This document shows, piece by piece, positions 1 through 14,000 of a stretch of 64,000 bases of DNA (within the stretch, counting starts at the first letter, position 1; each line of letters opens with the position of its first letter). Origin of the DNA: Lingula anatina. Lineage: Eukaryota > Brachiopoda > Lingulata > Lingulida > Lingulidae. The position numbers and the translations under genes are program-made. The stretch is from the NCBI RefSeq assembly GCF_001039355.2, contig NW_019773548.1, positions 74,807-138,806 on the forward strand, written 5' to 3'. The notes beneath the pieces were generated by a model. That model was not told the origin of the DNA and ran no database searches. It saw nothing but the letters and a program-made list of their open reading frames with translations.

Positions 1-1327
1 GCCCTATATCAACCAAGGGGTAAATGGACGGGAAACTGACCTTTCAAGCGTTCTACATCCATCACTGCCCAGCAAAATTAACTCATCTAATTGTCTTCAT
101 CAACCGATAAATTTGGACTTCATCTGAACAGGTCTACCTATAACAAACATGCCTTTGGCCTTTCAAGGGTCCAACAAACGTCATTTTCTATCAACATTGA
201 CCTGTCCGTTTTTTTAGCCCTTTTTTATAACACTCTCCTTAAACTTTGAATTGTTTATGGACAGAATACGAAGATGAATCCCTTGGGCATTTATACAGGC
301 AAAATAAAGTAGATCGGATCTAAATTTCTCCGCCGCTACAAGAATGTGCGTGTGTTTATCTTTGCGTCTCTCTCTCCCTCTCTTTCTGTGTGTGTGTGTG
401 TGCGCGCGTGTTTTAGTGAAGTAGACTTCTTTATTTCATCTTAGAGCACAACGTTACATTTACTTGACAATGTGTGCACGCGCTGGAGTGTGCGCGTTCT
501 TGTGGTATTTGTACATGTAGCATGGATCTTGGGGGCTTATATACATGTACATCAACTGCGTGAACACAGCTGCTACTTTCTGCCTCAAAAATAAAGGCAT
601 CCGCTTTTCCGCTGAACTCAATTTGTGCGGAGGGGAAGCAAGGTGTGTTAATATCTTTAGTTGATTTTTAAACGTGTCAGTTAAGGCGAAATTAAGAAGA
701 CTGGCTTGTAATGAACACTATTAGCGCCTGTCAAGTGTGCTGAAATACAATATTGACGAAGCACGTTTTTTTAACAAAAAACCGGACATGTTGCAAAAGG
801 ACTCCCGTTTACTCAGACTTAGGCATCGTTCAGTTAGTATTCTTGATGTATTACTCATACATGAAAGGCCTTAGGCGAGGTTCCATTAACTCGTGGCGTG
901 AAGCTCAAATATTTAAAGGTGTTTATTTAGATTCATATTTAAAACAAGTGCTCATGTACATCCATTCCGCTTACAGATATAGGTAGACATTTGACTTAAC
1001 ATAAGCATGTGTATTTTTCGGTAATCTGATGATCTCGAAGCTGTAGCCATAGGGTATATATAAGTACTGGAAATTAATATCTGAGATATAGCTCCAAACA
1101 GAACTCTCGAGTCTGTGTACAGATTGGCACTAGAAATGTTAAAAGGAAGAATAAATAGATGTAAAACAAGGGCCTCATACCTACACCGTACCCTAAAGAC
1201 CTCTCCCTGACACCTGTCTGCGCGCTTTATCTACCTGTGCTTTCATCCTCAATAAAAAAGTGAAATATTTTTCCTGGAGCGGGAATGCACACAATGTACG
1301 TACATGAAGAATTATTATTACTACATC

Positions 1328-1372
<45 letters not shown>

Positions 1373-2214
1373 GAGGTAGTAGTAGTAGTAGTAGTAATAT
1401 TCATTCACTTGACATTAGGAATTGGTACCGTACGGCAAACCGTACAGCAATTCGCAACAAGACAGCAATGGAGAATACACTTAATTACAAAAAATTATAA
1501 TAATCATCTTATATGTATCATTTTAGTTAGTTTTATTATAATAATAAATATGTTTCATGTGATGTAAATATTTCGGCAAAGTTACAGTATTTTACACAGT
1601 TGCTCCCTCTACAATATCCCTGCGTTTGCAAGTCCTATCAAAAATGTCTTTTTTTTTCTTTGTCACTTCCGAAATGCATATAGAGACCGGTGGATTTAAC
1701 TTGTGACGGCAATAATCAGAAATTCGGAACCCGAAACTTTGTTTGTAGGTCGTGATTTTTCTCCTGTTTAAAGGTTTAATTCGCATAGTAGGCCTACGCC
1801 TTTAAACAGACATCAGTGAAATTATAATACAGAGATCCTCAGTAAACAAGTGATACAACACGCTGAGTGTAAAACACACCCTTTGGTGCAGTGTTATCAG
1901 AGGGCAGCAATACTACAAACTTGACCGTGCTGCACGCTTTGAAAACAAACACGACACCGACCAATACAAAGATGGAACTAGAGACCACGAGTCGGGACTG
2001 TTATCTAAACAGCTCGCTGTATTGAGCTTTTTGTTACGGGAGTTTTCATAGTTTCTTAGGGAGCATTCTGTACTGAAATTGCGGTATAATGGGCTATTAT
2101 TTAAAGTGTGGGGGAGATTAGAGTGCACCAAAGGTGTGTATGCGCGTGTATTAGTATATTGTTTTGGACCCCTCCCCCTTCTTAGGTATAGCCAGAACAG
2201 TTTCTGTTTGATCG

Positions 2215-2278
<64 letters not shown>

Positions 2279-2294
2279 GCGCGCGCAAACTCAC
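1..2294. other. No complete gene; simple sequence and possible intron
   Basis: I see no convincing coding exon here. The stretch holds short GT/TC-rich runs (about 370-410), a (TTA)n/(GTA)n block near 1323-1396, and a (TC)n(CA)n block at about 2215-2284. If the signal-peptide exon at 2295-2436 is real, this would be the first intron of a leftward gene whose remaining exons lie outside the window. Confidence 0.5.
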
Positions 2295-2436
2295 CTGGTG
2301 TTGTTGTAGATCTCCGCCAGTGCCTTCGCCTCCACCCTCCGCGTTCACCGGCACTCCCCTTGAGGAGTAGATCCACAGAAAACAGCCACACCATTACTGT
2401 CACTAGCCCAGTTTTACTCTGGAAACTTTTCGCCAT
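2295..2436 (-). CDS. Candidate first coding exon with signal peptide (partial gene)
   Basis: On the minus strand an ATG at 2436 opens a 142-base reading frame that ends at a strong donor (CAG followed by GTGAGT). The peptide begins MAKSFQSKTGLVTVMVWLFS, continues with VDLLLKGSAG, and then becomes very arginine-rich (RGGWRRRHWRRS). A short polar start, a hydrophobic stretch and a small-residue S-A-G site are what a secretory signal peptide looks like, so a secreted or membrane protein is inferred. No downstream exon is visible to the left in this window, so the product cannot be named. The exon could be spurious; the evidence is the ATG, the hydrophobic segment and the donor only. Confidence 0.35.
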
Positions 2437-5400
2437 ATTAAACGCCGTTTAAAGTCAAACCTTAAGCCCTTCCTTTTGTCTATTGATTAATCACCCGGTG
2501 TTTGCACTGTTTGTCAGACGCCGCTGGTATTAACTTTATATAGAACAATTAACCTTCATAGCCCCAAGTCTTTAAATCTCCTTTTCTTAATGGTTGACGA
2601 CCTCGTTAAAACTTGATGTGATGAATTAATGTGCCGAAACTTTGAAGTCTCTCTTCCTCTTTTCCTTATTCTCTCTCGTCACTCTCTCCAGCCTTAGCCC
2701 AGAATAGTCAATATATATATATATACATATATACACTACGTGTGTACTGACTGCTGTGACTGTTTTGGTGATTGTGAATCAGTTTCGATGAATGCGTGTA
2801 TACATAGGTCTCATAATCCGGGATCCCTGTTCAGCGTGGGCATACGCTACAGTTTCTATGTAGTCACCTGTATTGCTCCCGCTGGCCCCACTTATTGCTC
2901 CATGGACGCTAGTGGCAATTTCTTAGCAGTTTTATTTGTTCGGTGTGGTTAAGAATCCTATGCCGTGTTTCAGCCCTGGGTATAAGAAGTAGCGCATACC
3001 TATTGCATGTTAATTCTTCGTGACGTTCATCGGCGTTAAATCCTGTGGCGCCTCAACTGAAACAAAGAAATATAGATTTGCGTAAACCGATTTGCTCCCG
3101 TGAAGTTGGTCGGTTCAAATTCAATGTTGATACCATAAGGAACAATGAACGAGTCAGCTGAAACAGAAACATTGATCAGTGTAAACAACTTTGCACTCGG
3201 TGTTCTGAAACTGGAAAGAATTTTGTTCGAGTTTTGTCGCCTTCTAAACAACGAATAACTTATACATTCCTCTACAGAAACAGAAATGAAATATATATAA
3301 ACCAGCAAAGGCTAGTTGCTATCTTTTTCTGGTATTTCACAGATGTCACTTTGTTAGAGTCTGTACAGCGTCAAACTATGACGCTAATCAGACGTCTTCG
3401 GTCGGCGGCTAGTACGTCAGAAATTCCTCCGTCACACCAGAGAATTTTATAGGACGCACTCACACTAAACTCTGATAGCCCGAACCTGAATTCCGTCTGT
3501 GATCCTTACAAAAAGGCTGTCCTAAAAATATAACTTCGTGCACCAGTTATCCGAGCAAATTTTGTATCCCGCTGATATTTCCAATCGAAAATCTTTTAAG
3601 ATTTACGTTGTGTGGACACCAGCTTGGGATACAACTGATCAGCTTTTGTCATTAAGACCGATTCGCTATGTCCTTAGAGTGAACGCAGCTTTGTATTTTT
3701 CTCACCAGACTCATTCACCATGGTCATTATCAGGCAGAAACAGAAGTTGCAGCTCGGCTGATACGCGGTCGTTCTCCGGATCTCGTTCCGTTCCGGTTCA
3801 CTGGCCACTCCAAGTCACGATAGTAGGTCTCAGTTTGTGTGGATGATCGGTACCCTGGTTTTCATGGTTATTTCTGCGCCCCCCTTCCCCTCTCCAGCAT
3901 AAGAGTTATATATGGATTATTTTAGAGAACACCCTCCGAAATATTGGGTGAGAGTTGATGACTCAAGGAACACAGTCGATACATAATTGTGGGTTTCCCT
4001 TAGTAATGAAATCATGTCTTTGTAAACAAACGTTGTTGTTCAGCCCCTCAGTATCAGTGCACTCACTTTGTCCAGAGCATACATGTGCAATGTTGATACA
4101 TACACTCGGCCAATAAAGTTCGGAAACGTCGTTATTTTGAATAATTATAAAATTACCATAGGAGCTAAGGTAAATATATTTTTACCAAATATTGATGGAT
4201 AATGCACCCATCAACCGTTACTTTTTTATATACACCGACAGACAGCTTATATGACAAAAGGAATAAACTGACCTTTCTCTGACACTCAGGTTGACAAAGA
4301 GTGTGATGACAGAGGAAAGCCACTGACAGTGCTCTGACATTAACAGAGTGACACACAGCGTAATAATAAAGTAAAGAAAAAACAGATCACTGGTTTTTCA
4401 GGACGAAGAAATTACATTTATATATCTCTCTTTCACTCAGCGTTCTGCGTCGCTAAAAATTTACAACGTCGAGTCTCATTTTATGCTAAACACGTACGTG
4501 TCCACAACGTACTTACAGATGCGTTTATTCCAATACCCAGCACGAACGCAAGTCCATATAATCCTCGTTGCCTCCCTGGCTTCAACGCGTTCACGTTATG
4601 CCAGCTTTCCAGATAACCGCACACACGCGGCTTTAACGTCTTTATCATACACTATTGACCGTTTACTCTCCCCGGTGAAGTGGTCGTCGTTCGTGTAGTG
4701 TTATCGCTCTTCAGGAAATACTTACCTATTGATCACCCATTTCCCGTAGAAAGAACGACAGCCTCCAAGGCACTGTATTTCCAGAGGGTCATTTTGTATG
4801 TAAAATTGTTATCAGACACAATTAGAGCGCTTCGAAAACACGTACTGTAATTCAATTATTTTGCCATTAAGGTGCCTGGAAAGGATAATTAAAAAAAAAA
4901 AAGAGAGAGAGAGAGAGAGAGAGCTGCGCTTCCACTACGATGCCTTTCTCAAAAATAAAACTTACCGGTTGTATTGTGCCATTGCTGTACCACTTAGTTC
5001 ATAGGCTGCGGCTTTCTAACAGGAGACCAGGAAATTCGAACCATACTTCCTCTAAACCCCACCGTGTCTTTAATAACTCTCTCATCCTTAATTGAACTCT
5101 ATGTATCCACTACCGTGTCCTTTGCTAGGTCTAGTATATAAGGTGGAAGTAGTGTCGGAAAGCGTGGTGGTATGATATATCAGCTTCTCACTAGCTCGTC
5201 CAGATAATCTTACCTGTACACATATGACTCATTCATTCATTCGTCTTCCACTGCCAAATCTCCCCGGCGGCGAGGGGACGAACTGAGGGGCTACGAAACG
5301 GGTGACCCGGAACGCGGTCAGAAACGTGTGGGCGTTAAGCCGTTCCGTGGGCGAAGTGAACAAAATATCTTTAAGTTATTTTTACAATTTTTTAATTAAC

Positions 5401-7875
5401 GTTTCAGATGCAATAATCTGCTTTAGTCCGCTCGCCTTAATATTTTTTCAATTATAAAAGGTACCCATGCCCCGCCCACACACACACACACACACACACG
5501 CACACACGGAGAGAGAGAGAGAGAGGCAGAAAGAGAGAGAGAGAAAGAGAGAGAGACGGAGAGATACTTAACATGTACATCGAGTTGGGATTGGTTGTTT
5601 TTTCCACTTTGAAACCAATAAAAAAATTAAACACTTCTGACAGACCGCCAATATCTGAATGTTTTCACACTATAGGGAACAGCATTGTTTTCTACATTCT
5701 CATGCCTGCTTTAAATTTTGTAACTGATCGTATTTCCCCTTATTTCCTAGTTCTCAATGTGCGGTTTAGTATTCTGTTTCTGATTCCCTTAATTCTTTTT
5801 TCGATAAATGAGCGTAATGAATCGCTACAGAAAGTGTGGGGAACTTAAACATGAAATAGTCAACAAATAGACTTCTTATGTGAGTATGGCTCGGCATAAC
5901 TGTCACCTTTTTTTATCTATACAGACATAATTTAGTATTGTTAGCTTGAAAATGTTACCGTAACTGTGGAAACAAGTGACGACCTCTGCTCATCCGCTTT
6001 TATCCTTCGTCTTGCTTTGGTTTATGAACATTTTCTCCCTCACAAAATAGGGGCCCTTTATATAAATATATCAACAGATTGTGGAACTTAAGAAACCGTT
6101 TTGGTCAAAGCGCTCACCTGTGTGGAGAGCCGTGTTAAAAGCAACTCCTCATTCGACTTCTTTTTCCCTACCAGGCAGTGCTTTGTTAGATAAAATACTT
6201 TATACTCATCCTTAGACAAGCTCCAAAACATCGGATAAAGAAGAGTATTTTAAGACAGAGGAGTCATCAATTTGCCAGGAACAAAATCGACGTTTTTATC
6301 TGACTTGCTCGTTCATATTTGCCGTGCTCAGCTGTGTTCATAAAACTTAATACAATTTATGGATCTGGGGTTCTGAGTAAGAACAGGCAACCGGTATGGT
6401 TACGACACTTGATAATATGTAAATGATAAAATAACACGCTCATAGCCTTAGGCGTATCACTTAGTAACGTATCATAAATATTCAATATCAAATTTCATGT
6501 TATAATCGATATAAAATGCACGAAGACAAAAGCTTTTTTCCACTTTAGGGGAAGAGGAGAAGACGTAGGAACAAACTCCCTTCCTTGTGTTTTTCTTGAA
6601 ACTCATTCAAAAATAACCTGGCGTCAGGTTAGGGATAATCAGAGATAGTCAAAGGGTTCTTTCCCAATGAAAGTACCGTTCTACGTAGATCTGACCAAGG
6701 ACCTCCACTGAATAGAAGTCCTTGATCGGCCTAACTGATACTGTCTTTGGAAATGAACCCCCTAACGAAGGCTGGCTGTACTGCGTGACGCCACACGAGA
6801 TGAGAAAACGTTAGAGAATGTGGGTGAGGTTGGGGTACTCTCTTAGCATAAGGATGAACTTCTGTGGGCCAGGATTGTCGCCCTAGATAGCAATACAAAA
6901 ATGACACGCAAAATGTTGTGAAAAAAGTTGCGCAAAAGCGTGTGATTCTACAAAATTGAGAAAACCACCAACAAAATATCGTGGATAACTTCCAGCATTT
7001 TTATTCGTTGCCGCACCACCTAGCTAGTCTGGCATTTTTTTAACCCCATTATCCTCTATACCTTTTGAAATCTGCTGAATTTTACGCTAGATTGCTACAC
7101 TCTAGGCTTTCTCGGACGATTCCCATTGGGGAGTGAGGATAGAATGATTGTGTTAGTAAGATGCGGAACACCTGACGCAATACACAAGGTCCGGTGTCAA
7201 GCACGCTGGAGTTCCCATTGATTTTTACAGGTAACAACCGCTTTAGAGTTTTGCTCCACTAACGTTACACTTACCCTAGTTTGTATGGCACTAGCTCTTA
7301 AAATTAAAATGAACAATAACAACAAAAACTAAACGAAATAGTAATCAAATAATTCAGTGTTTGATTTAATTCATAGTTATCTTGATGTAATTATACACTT
7401 TCCACTGTTACAATACACAAATAAATTAAGAGGAAAAATGCTCTTGCTTTCCTAAGAAATGTTCCAATTATATAATGGTAAACCTACAAGGAAATATCTT
7501 TATAAATGGCATATGATATATTATTTATTGGTGTACCCTAAAACGGATATCTTTTTTTTTTCTTTTTTCAACATTGGACTGAGACAAAATTGTCACAAGA
7601 AACAGGTTCCCTGCTGATTCTTGACAATATGTAAGAGTTCTGAGTATTGAAGTACGAGTTTTGAGTATTCAATGTTATTACAGATAAATAAAATATCATT
7701 GAATCATAAACAAGTTACTTGTGCACAGAAATAAGCTAATAACATAATGCATAGATAATTGAAAGTCGAATTTTGTAGAAATAATCAAAAATCAATCAAA
7801 TGTTCCATAAATAATTGGAACAATTGATTCTTTCATTAATACTGGTAACAGAAAAATCAACCAATTAATCCCTTC

Positions 7876-7906
<31 letters not shown>

Positions 7907-8045
7907 CGCAGAAATTATGTTAATGGTGAAAACTAACATAGCCCATGGAACACAAAAAATGTTCTCACATCATTCCAATGTTCTATTTATAACTGCTCAC
8001 AAGACGAAGAACTGCTTTTAGCAAAACATGGACCACATCACAAGT
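2437..8045. other. Gene-poor stretch with microsatellites and a small palindrome
   Basis: No coding exon could be supported. It contains an A-run followed by (GA)n near 4891-4922, a (CA)n/(GA)n block at about 5476-5551, a short CpG-rich patch at about 5261-5350, an imperfect palindrome near 6645-6765 and (AAAT)n near 7880-7905. The right-hand part probably includes the 3' UTR of gene A (minus strand); a minus-strand AATAAA lies near 7523-7530. Reading frames rich in RERER or SLSLS are translations of the (TC)n/(CA)n repeats. Confidence 0.5.
6645..6765. repeat. Imperfect palindrome, possible small MITE
   Basis: Arms around GATCTGACCAAGGAC and GTCCTTGATCGGCC flank a 15-base loop. Weaker complementarity extends outward (GGGTTCTTTCCCAATGA against TCTTTGGAAATGAACCCC). 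It looks like a decayed foldback element of about 120 bp. Ends and target-site duplication are not resolved. Confidence 0.35.
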
Positions 8046-11000
8046 TTAACGTACGACTGAGCTACACAAACACCATCTGATTGGTGGAAAAAAAGACAAG
8101 CACTTAATACAACCACTAACTGGGCCAGATTTCTTCTTTTTAAACTTAAACTTGGGGGGAGGCAGACTATCCTCTGATAGGACAGATTCATTCAAAACTG
8201 CATAGGGGGCTGCAGCAGTGAAATCAGAGGCTCCTTTGAACGAGACCGTATACACTGATGATTGAGGAGACTGGACCGTGGGGCTGAAATAACAGGTGCC
8301 TGGCTGTAAACAAACACTCGACTGTCCACATTCTTGAAAAGAAGCATTATTATTCTCACATGCTCTGTTCTGTGAATTCAAACGGGCAAGAGTAGGTTTC
8401 TTGCCTTCTCTAGGGGGTGTTGTGGTGAGATCTCTAAGTTCAAAATCATCTCGCCAAGTATCTGGCTCTTGCTTTTTGACACTGTCTGACTGTTCTTTAC
8501 GGACACTAGATGGCGTTGATGTTCCTTTTGGTGGTGACACAGGTGGTTTGATACGAATACGGCCGCTGTTGGATGAGGGTGATGATTTGACATCCGACTT
8601 CGATTTCCATTTGAAAAATGTCCATTTCTTTGAATCATCATTAACACCGTCACCACCATAATTGCCATCTTCTTCTGAATTAGAGGAACTTGTGAAAGGA
8701 AAAAATTAAAAGGAAAAATATCAAATCAAATGTTATCAAATTTTCTCAAATTTTCCAGTTAATCTATATATAAATAATAATTATTCATAGCCATTTAAGT
8801 TAAGCAAAGTTAACATTATTTTTCAGCTAATGCCTAAGGAAAAAAATCAGCAAAACAAGGTATGACAGAGATAAATGATTTAGTAATAATTCAAGTTACA
8901 AGGTGATTTTTGATGCAAAGATGTCACACAAACCACATTTTCAGATAAAATATTAGACATACTGAGCTTAATAATGCATACTGAAGGAAATAATGATAAT
9001 AACACTAATTATTAATACTGGTAAAAATGCTATGTACGCAAACTCTCCTTACTAAAAAATCAAGTGTTGTCTATATTAAATGCATACCTGTTGCTCTTAA
9101 GAGCTGTCCTCATCTTGTTGCCCTCTCCTAGTACTACAGGGTCGTAGCAGTGCCTGAGCATCATCTCCTCAACCACGGGAAGCACAAAGGACTGGATGTA
9201 GTCAATGACAAGATGGCCACTGCAGGATTCCAGACCCTCCGATTCTGCTGTGTGTTCTTGCCCTGACAATTGATATTAAAATTAGAAAAATGATTATTAA
9301 TTGACATTAATTGAAATTGGGCTTTTATATTCTAGGACATTCACCCTGCAAATGGTCTTTTACTGAATGTTGTTTATTGATCAACAATACTCTTCATTTT
9401 AAATGCCATAACTGTATTTAAAAAAAATGTTATTTCCTCCTCACTGTTCACATCATAATTATCCTGCTGATACTGGAAATTGCCAGCAGGAAATTTCCTC
9501 ATGCAAAAACCACAAAGCTTTGCTTAAAAAATGTATGTACACTTATGCAAAAATAGCACTTGCCGTAAAAGGTTTACTCACAGTTTGAGTAGAATGAAAA
9601 TATGTAAAAAGTTGCACAAGAATCAGTTGAAATGTATTGATTTGTGATGAAATTTCACTGTGACTAAATGTGCCTAAAATCATTTTACAAACTCATTTAA
9701 TTGAAAACTCTGTCAACAGAGTTTATGTTTTGAATTTTGAGGTCAAATTAAATAAAAATACTGAATATATTGGAAGAGGTGACTGGTTTCATGCGCACTT
9801 ACAGTATGGCATGCGCATGCAAACACTGACATGCGTGTGCACAAACATGCATTCACACATACACACATCAGCTGAGACACATATACGTACTGTACACACA
9901 CACATGCACTTACATGTACCTTCCTTGCCCAGCACCTGTGCGGGTGAAGATGTCGTCACCGATGTCAAATTAGAGGTGACATTTGACAGCGCTTTAATTG
10001 CTGGCCGCACTACATCCAGGTTACTCTTGTGTCCGTTGATGGCTCGTAACAGTAACTCTGCTCCACTCTCCCCAACAGCTGGCTGGAATTTACGAGAAAT
10101 AGACAGGACTTAAGTCTACTTCAAAAAACACTGATCCTGACTAACCTCTATCAATCCCAAACCATGAACTAGTTTAATTCAATCATCACTTGTAGTGAAC
10201 AAAATGCCATTCCTGTGATTTATGTCGGAAATTATCCATATACATGTAATTAAGTGTCTTGAATTAGCAGGTATAATATAATTGGTAACTCTTTCTATTT
10301 GCAAACTTTGATGTATTAAAAATGCCCTTCAATTAGAGACTATTAATTTTCAAAATACAGTGAATCATGAATTGAACCCCCCCCCCCCCACAAAATAAAA
10401 AAAAATCTTTTTATGTACAGACACAGATGTGTCTGTACATATAGCCATCATCTGCGTCTGTCGTCGCCGTCGCCGTCGTCGCCGTCGCCGTGCACTTTTA
10501 CCGATAACACGATAAGTGGAAAACTGTTTTTTCTTTTGGCTTGAAACTTACAGAACTGATGAATATTCGTAATACGCAGGTCAAGTTCGAAAATCAGCAT
10601 GATCGGGTCGCTTATAGGGAATTTATGCGTTTTTTTTCACTTTTTTCAGCATATATGCAGCCCTGATAACATGATAAGTGAAAAATCATTTTACCTTTTG
10701 GCTTGAAACTTACAGAACTGATGAATATTCATAATACGCAGGTCAAGTTCGAAAATCAGCATGATCGGGTCACTTATAGGGAATTTATGCTGTTTTTTCC
10801 CTTTTTTCAGCATATATGCAGCGCCGATAACACGATAAGTGGAAAACCATTTTACCTTTTGNNNNNNNNNNNNNNNNNNNNNNNNNNNNNNNNNNNNNNN
10901 NNNNNNNNNNNNNNNNNNNNNNNNNNNNNNNNNNNNNNNNNNNNNNNNNNNNNNNNNNNNNNNNNNNNNNNNNNNNNNNNNNNNNNNNNNNNNNNNNNNN

Positions 11001-14000
11001 NNNNNNNNNNNNNNNNNNNNNNNNNNNNNNNNNNNNNNNNNNNNNNNNNNNNNNNNNNNNNNNNNNNNNNNNNNNNNNNNNNNNNNNNNNNNNNNNNNNN
11101 NNNNNNNNNNNNNNNNNNNNNNNNNNNNNNNNNNNNNNNNNNNNNNNNNNNNNNNNNNNNNNNNNNNNNNNNNNNNNNNNNNNNNNNNNNNNNNNNNNNN
11201 NNNNNNNNNNNNNNNNNNNNNNNNNNNNNNNNNNNNNNNNNNNNNNNNNNNNNNNNNNNNNNNNNNNNNNNNNNNNNNNNNNNNNNNNNNNNNNNNNNNN
11301 NNNNNNNNNNNNNNNNNNNNNNNNNNNNNTCATTCTGGCATTTCCAAAGTTTAACTCTTATCAGCCTGACACCTTAGGGACTATTTCCAGACCCTATCAC
11401 GCTAACTGTGGATCGATCTATCTCCATGGGAATTCTCGCTAAATTGCAATCAATGTAAGTGGCTTAGTTGTCTGTCACGCCTACTGAAACTGGCATGCCA
11501 GAATCCTAAGACTCTCAAACTGAAAGCAATTTAGTGAGAAACCCCTTGGAGTTGCATTGATCCTGTTAGATTGATCTAGGTATGGGAACTTAGTCTAATG
11601 CTTGATATACATTTTACTTTCATCCTAATCCAATGTTATGCAGAATAAGAATTTGATGTTGGCTATGCAGTTACAGTAAGCATAATACATTAGTTCATCA
11701 GAATTGACAGTATCCTATTTCTTGCGTTTTTATTTTCTGGTTTTTGTCTGTACATTTGCCAGCTTTGCTGCCTTGTTTCTATTTTTATTTAAAGAAATTA
11801 TTAAAGCCTCTTTCGTAGTACAATTGATGAGCTCATTATTTTCTTTGTTGTCATGAAGAACAAATATTACAAAATATTACCTTTTTATTTGGCAGTTGTT
11901 GATATGTGGCAATGTATGCCAATATGGTGCAGCCATGATGCTGAACCAGCGCGTGACGGCTGTGGACCGCCATGACACCCATAACTGTGGCCGCCACTTG
12001 ACACTCAATCATGACAGTCAGGTTTTGAGTAAATTGACCAAATATGCTAAGCAGCTGAAGACAAACAATTACATTTTCCACAGGGTCCTAAAAATAAATG
12101 ATAAAAATTATAAAGATTAAAACAAAGTGAAAACATAAAAGTGTAAGCAACAGTTTCTTTTAAGAATGCATTGTTTTACCTCGAAACTCCAATACTAGGA
12201 TTAGGATTTTCCAGTCAATTTCAACATATTATTTCATTACTTATGGAATTTTAAAGAATAAATTAAGATACGTGAAAAACAGAAATACATGTTAAATGAC
12301 ACCAAACTTGTACTGATACTATAAAATATTGTTTGGCCTGAATACAATTATACCCTCTATAACACACATACACACAAATAATAATAATAAATAAATAAAT
12401 AAATAAATAATCACACACACACACACACACATGCTATACCAAAGAGACCAGCAGCACATCCAGGAGCAGTTTAATCACTGGGCCATGCAAGGCAGTGGTG
12501 GAGGCATACTGATTTAGACACTTGTTATACTCTACTATAAACTTCAGCAGGATATCCCGGTCAAGAATGGCCACATCCTGAAATGAAGACCAATTTAAAG
12601 ATACATGGGGGTACTTAATAATATATGTAAATCATAGCCTCTAAATCCAACCAGATGTTTATCAGAAAGAATAACTGAAAGAAACACAGTTCAGTCACAT
12701 CATATATCCCCCCAAAATGGTATTTGCACACATATTTTCTGCTTACTTAAACATAAAAAATAAATAAATACCTAATATGAAGTATCAATTTATATAATTA
12801 CTTAATAACAATCATTTAATTCATAATCTATTCATTAATGCATGCACAACTAAATCAACTATTAAGAAATAATGGATGCATAAATGACTCAAAATGAATG
12901 AATTCATCAGACTTTGAATAAAATAAGAAAGGATCATTTTGCAAATTGCTAATTAAAAATTATCATATACATCCCTGTCCCAGCAACAGCAATTATTATC
13001 AAAATAATAAAACCTCACCATTCAACTACTTGAATTTAGTACTGTAAATCACCCTCATGCAGTTAATTTATCCAAAACCTGTGAATCTCTGTGCGTTAGT
13101 GAGATATATTATAAGGCCCCATTCAGATCGAGAAGAGCCGAGTGCTAGCTAGGTCGCGACCTAAATGAAAGGAATACCGCTTAATCCTATAATGGTCTCT
13201 CCGCCTCTCACACAGCTCCCAACGCACCGTCCCTTGACCGGTTGAAGTGAGCTGAGATTTAATTACTGTGTCCCTGCAGGGACCACGCGTGGGGAGGCGT
13301 GTGAGAGGCGGAGAGACCATTACAGGATTAAGCGGTCTTCCTTTCATGTAGGTCCGCCATATTTAGGTCGTGGCCAAGCTAGCACTCGGCTCTTCTCGAT
13401 CTGAATGGGGCCTAATATACCTGCATGACTCTCACAATCTGGTCCATTTCTTGAGTGGTCAGGCGGCAGTGACTATGCAGGAGAACCTGCTGGTTGACAT
13501 AAGATGAGGCCATACTGGCTATCTGTAATTACAACATATACTGGTATAAATAATTATTGTTTTATTAACAAACTGCAAAATATCCTTGAAATATTATCTG
13601 ATGGATTTAAGTGTAATAAATATGTCAAAGGAGAAAAAAATACAATTTTGTCTTATTCACCAATTAGTATAACCTGTCCAAAATTGTTGAAAATTTTTTT
13701 ATACTCCCACTTTTGCATGCTGAATTTTCCATTTTTATCAACATAACTAAAATTTATTTGCCAGCCTCCATCTCCATTATGAAAGTGATTCAAAAGTTAA
13801 AACTCACTAAAATGTCTCTCTCTATATCCAACAACCTCACCCCACCCTATCCCACCCCCACCCCACCTGATCTGGCGTCTGAAGCTGTCTCACTAAGTCA
13901 TAGTCCAAGTCTAGCAGCTGGGCCTCAGGGGACGATGACATGTTAATCCCAGAGCTACTGGTCACACTGGCCGGATACTGCCATCGACTCATGCGGTCAA

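Noticed and set aside
1193-2354. Open frames full of Y/I, L, RERER or SLSLS
   Set aside because: They are translations of (TTA)n, (GTA)n, (TC)n and (CA)n microsatellites.
3040-3240. Two similar segments (TCAACTGAAAC and TCAGCTGAAAC) about 104 bases apart
   Set aside because: Similarity is short and patchy; not enough for a tandem duplication.
10703-11377. Long frames through the N run
   Set aside because: Most codons are N; no real coding evidence.
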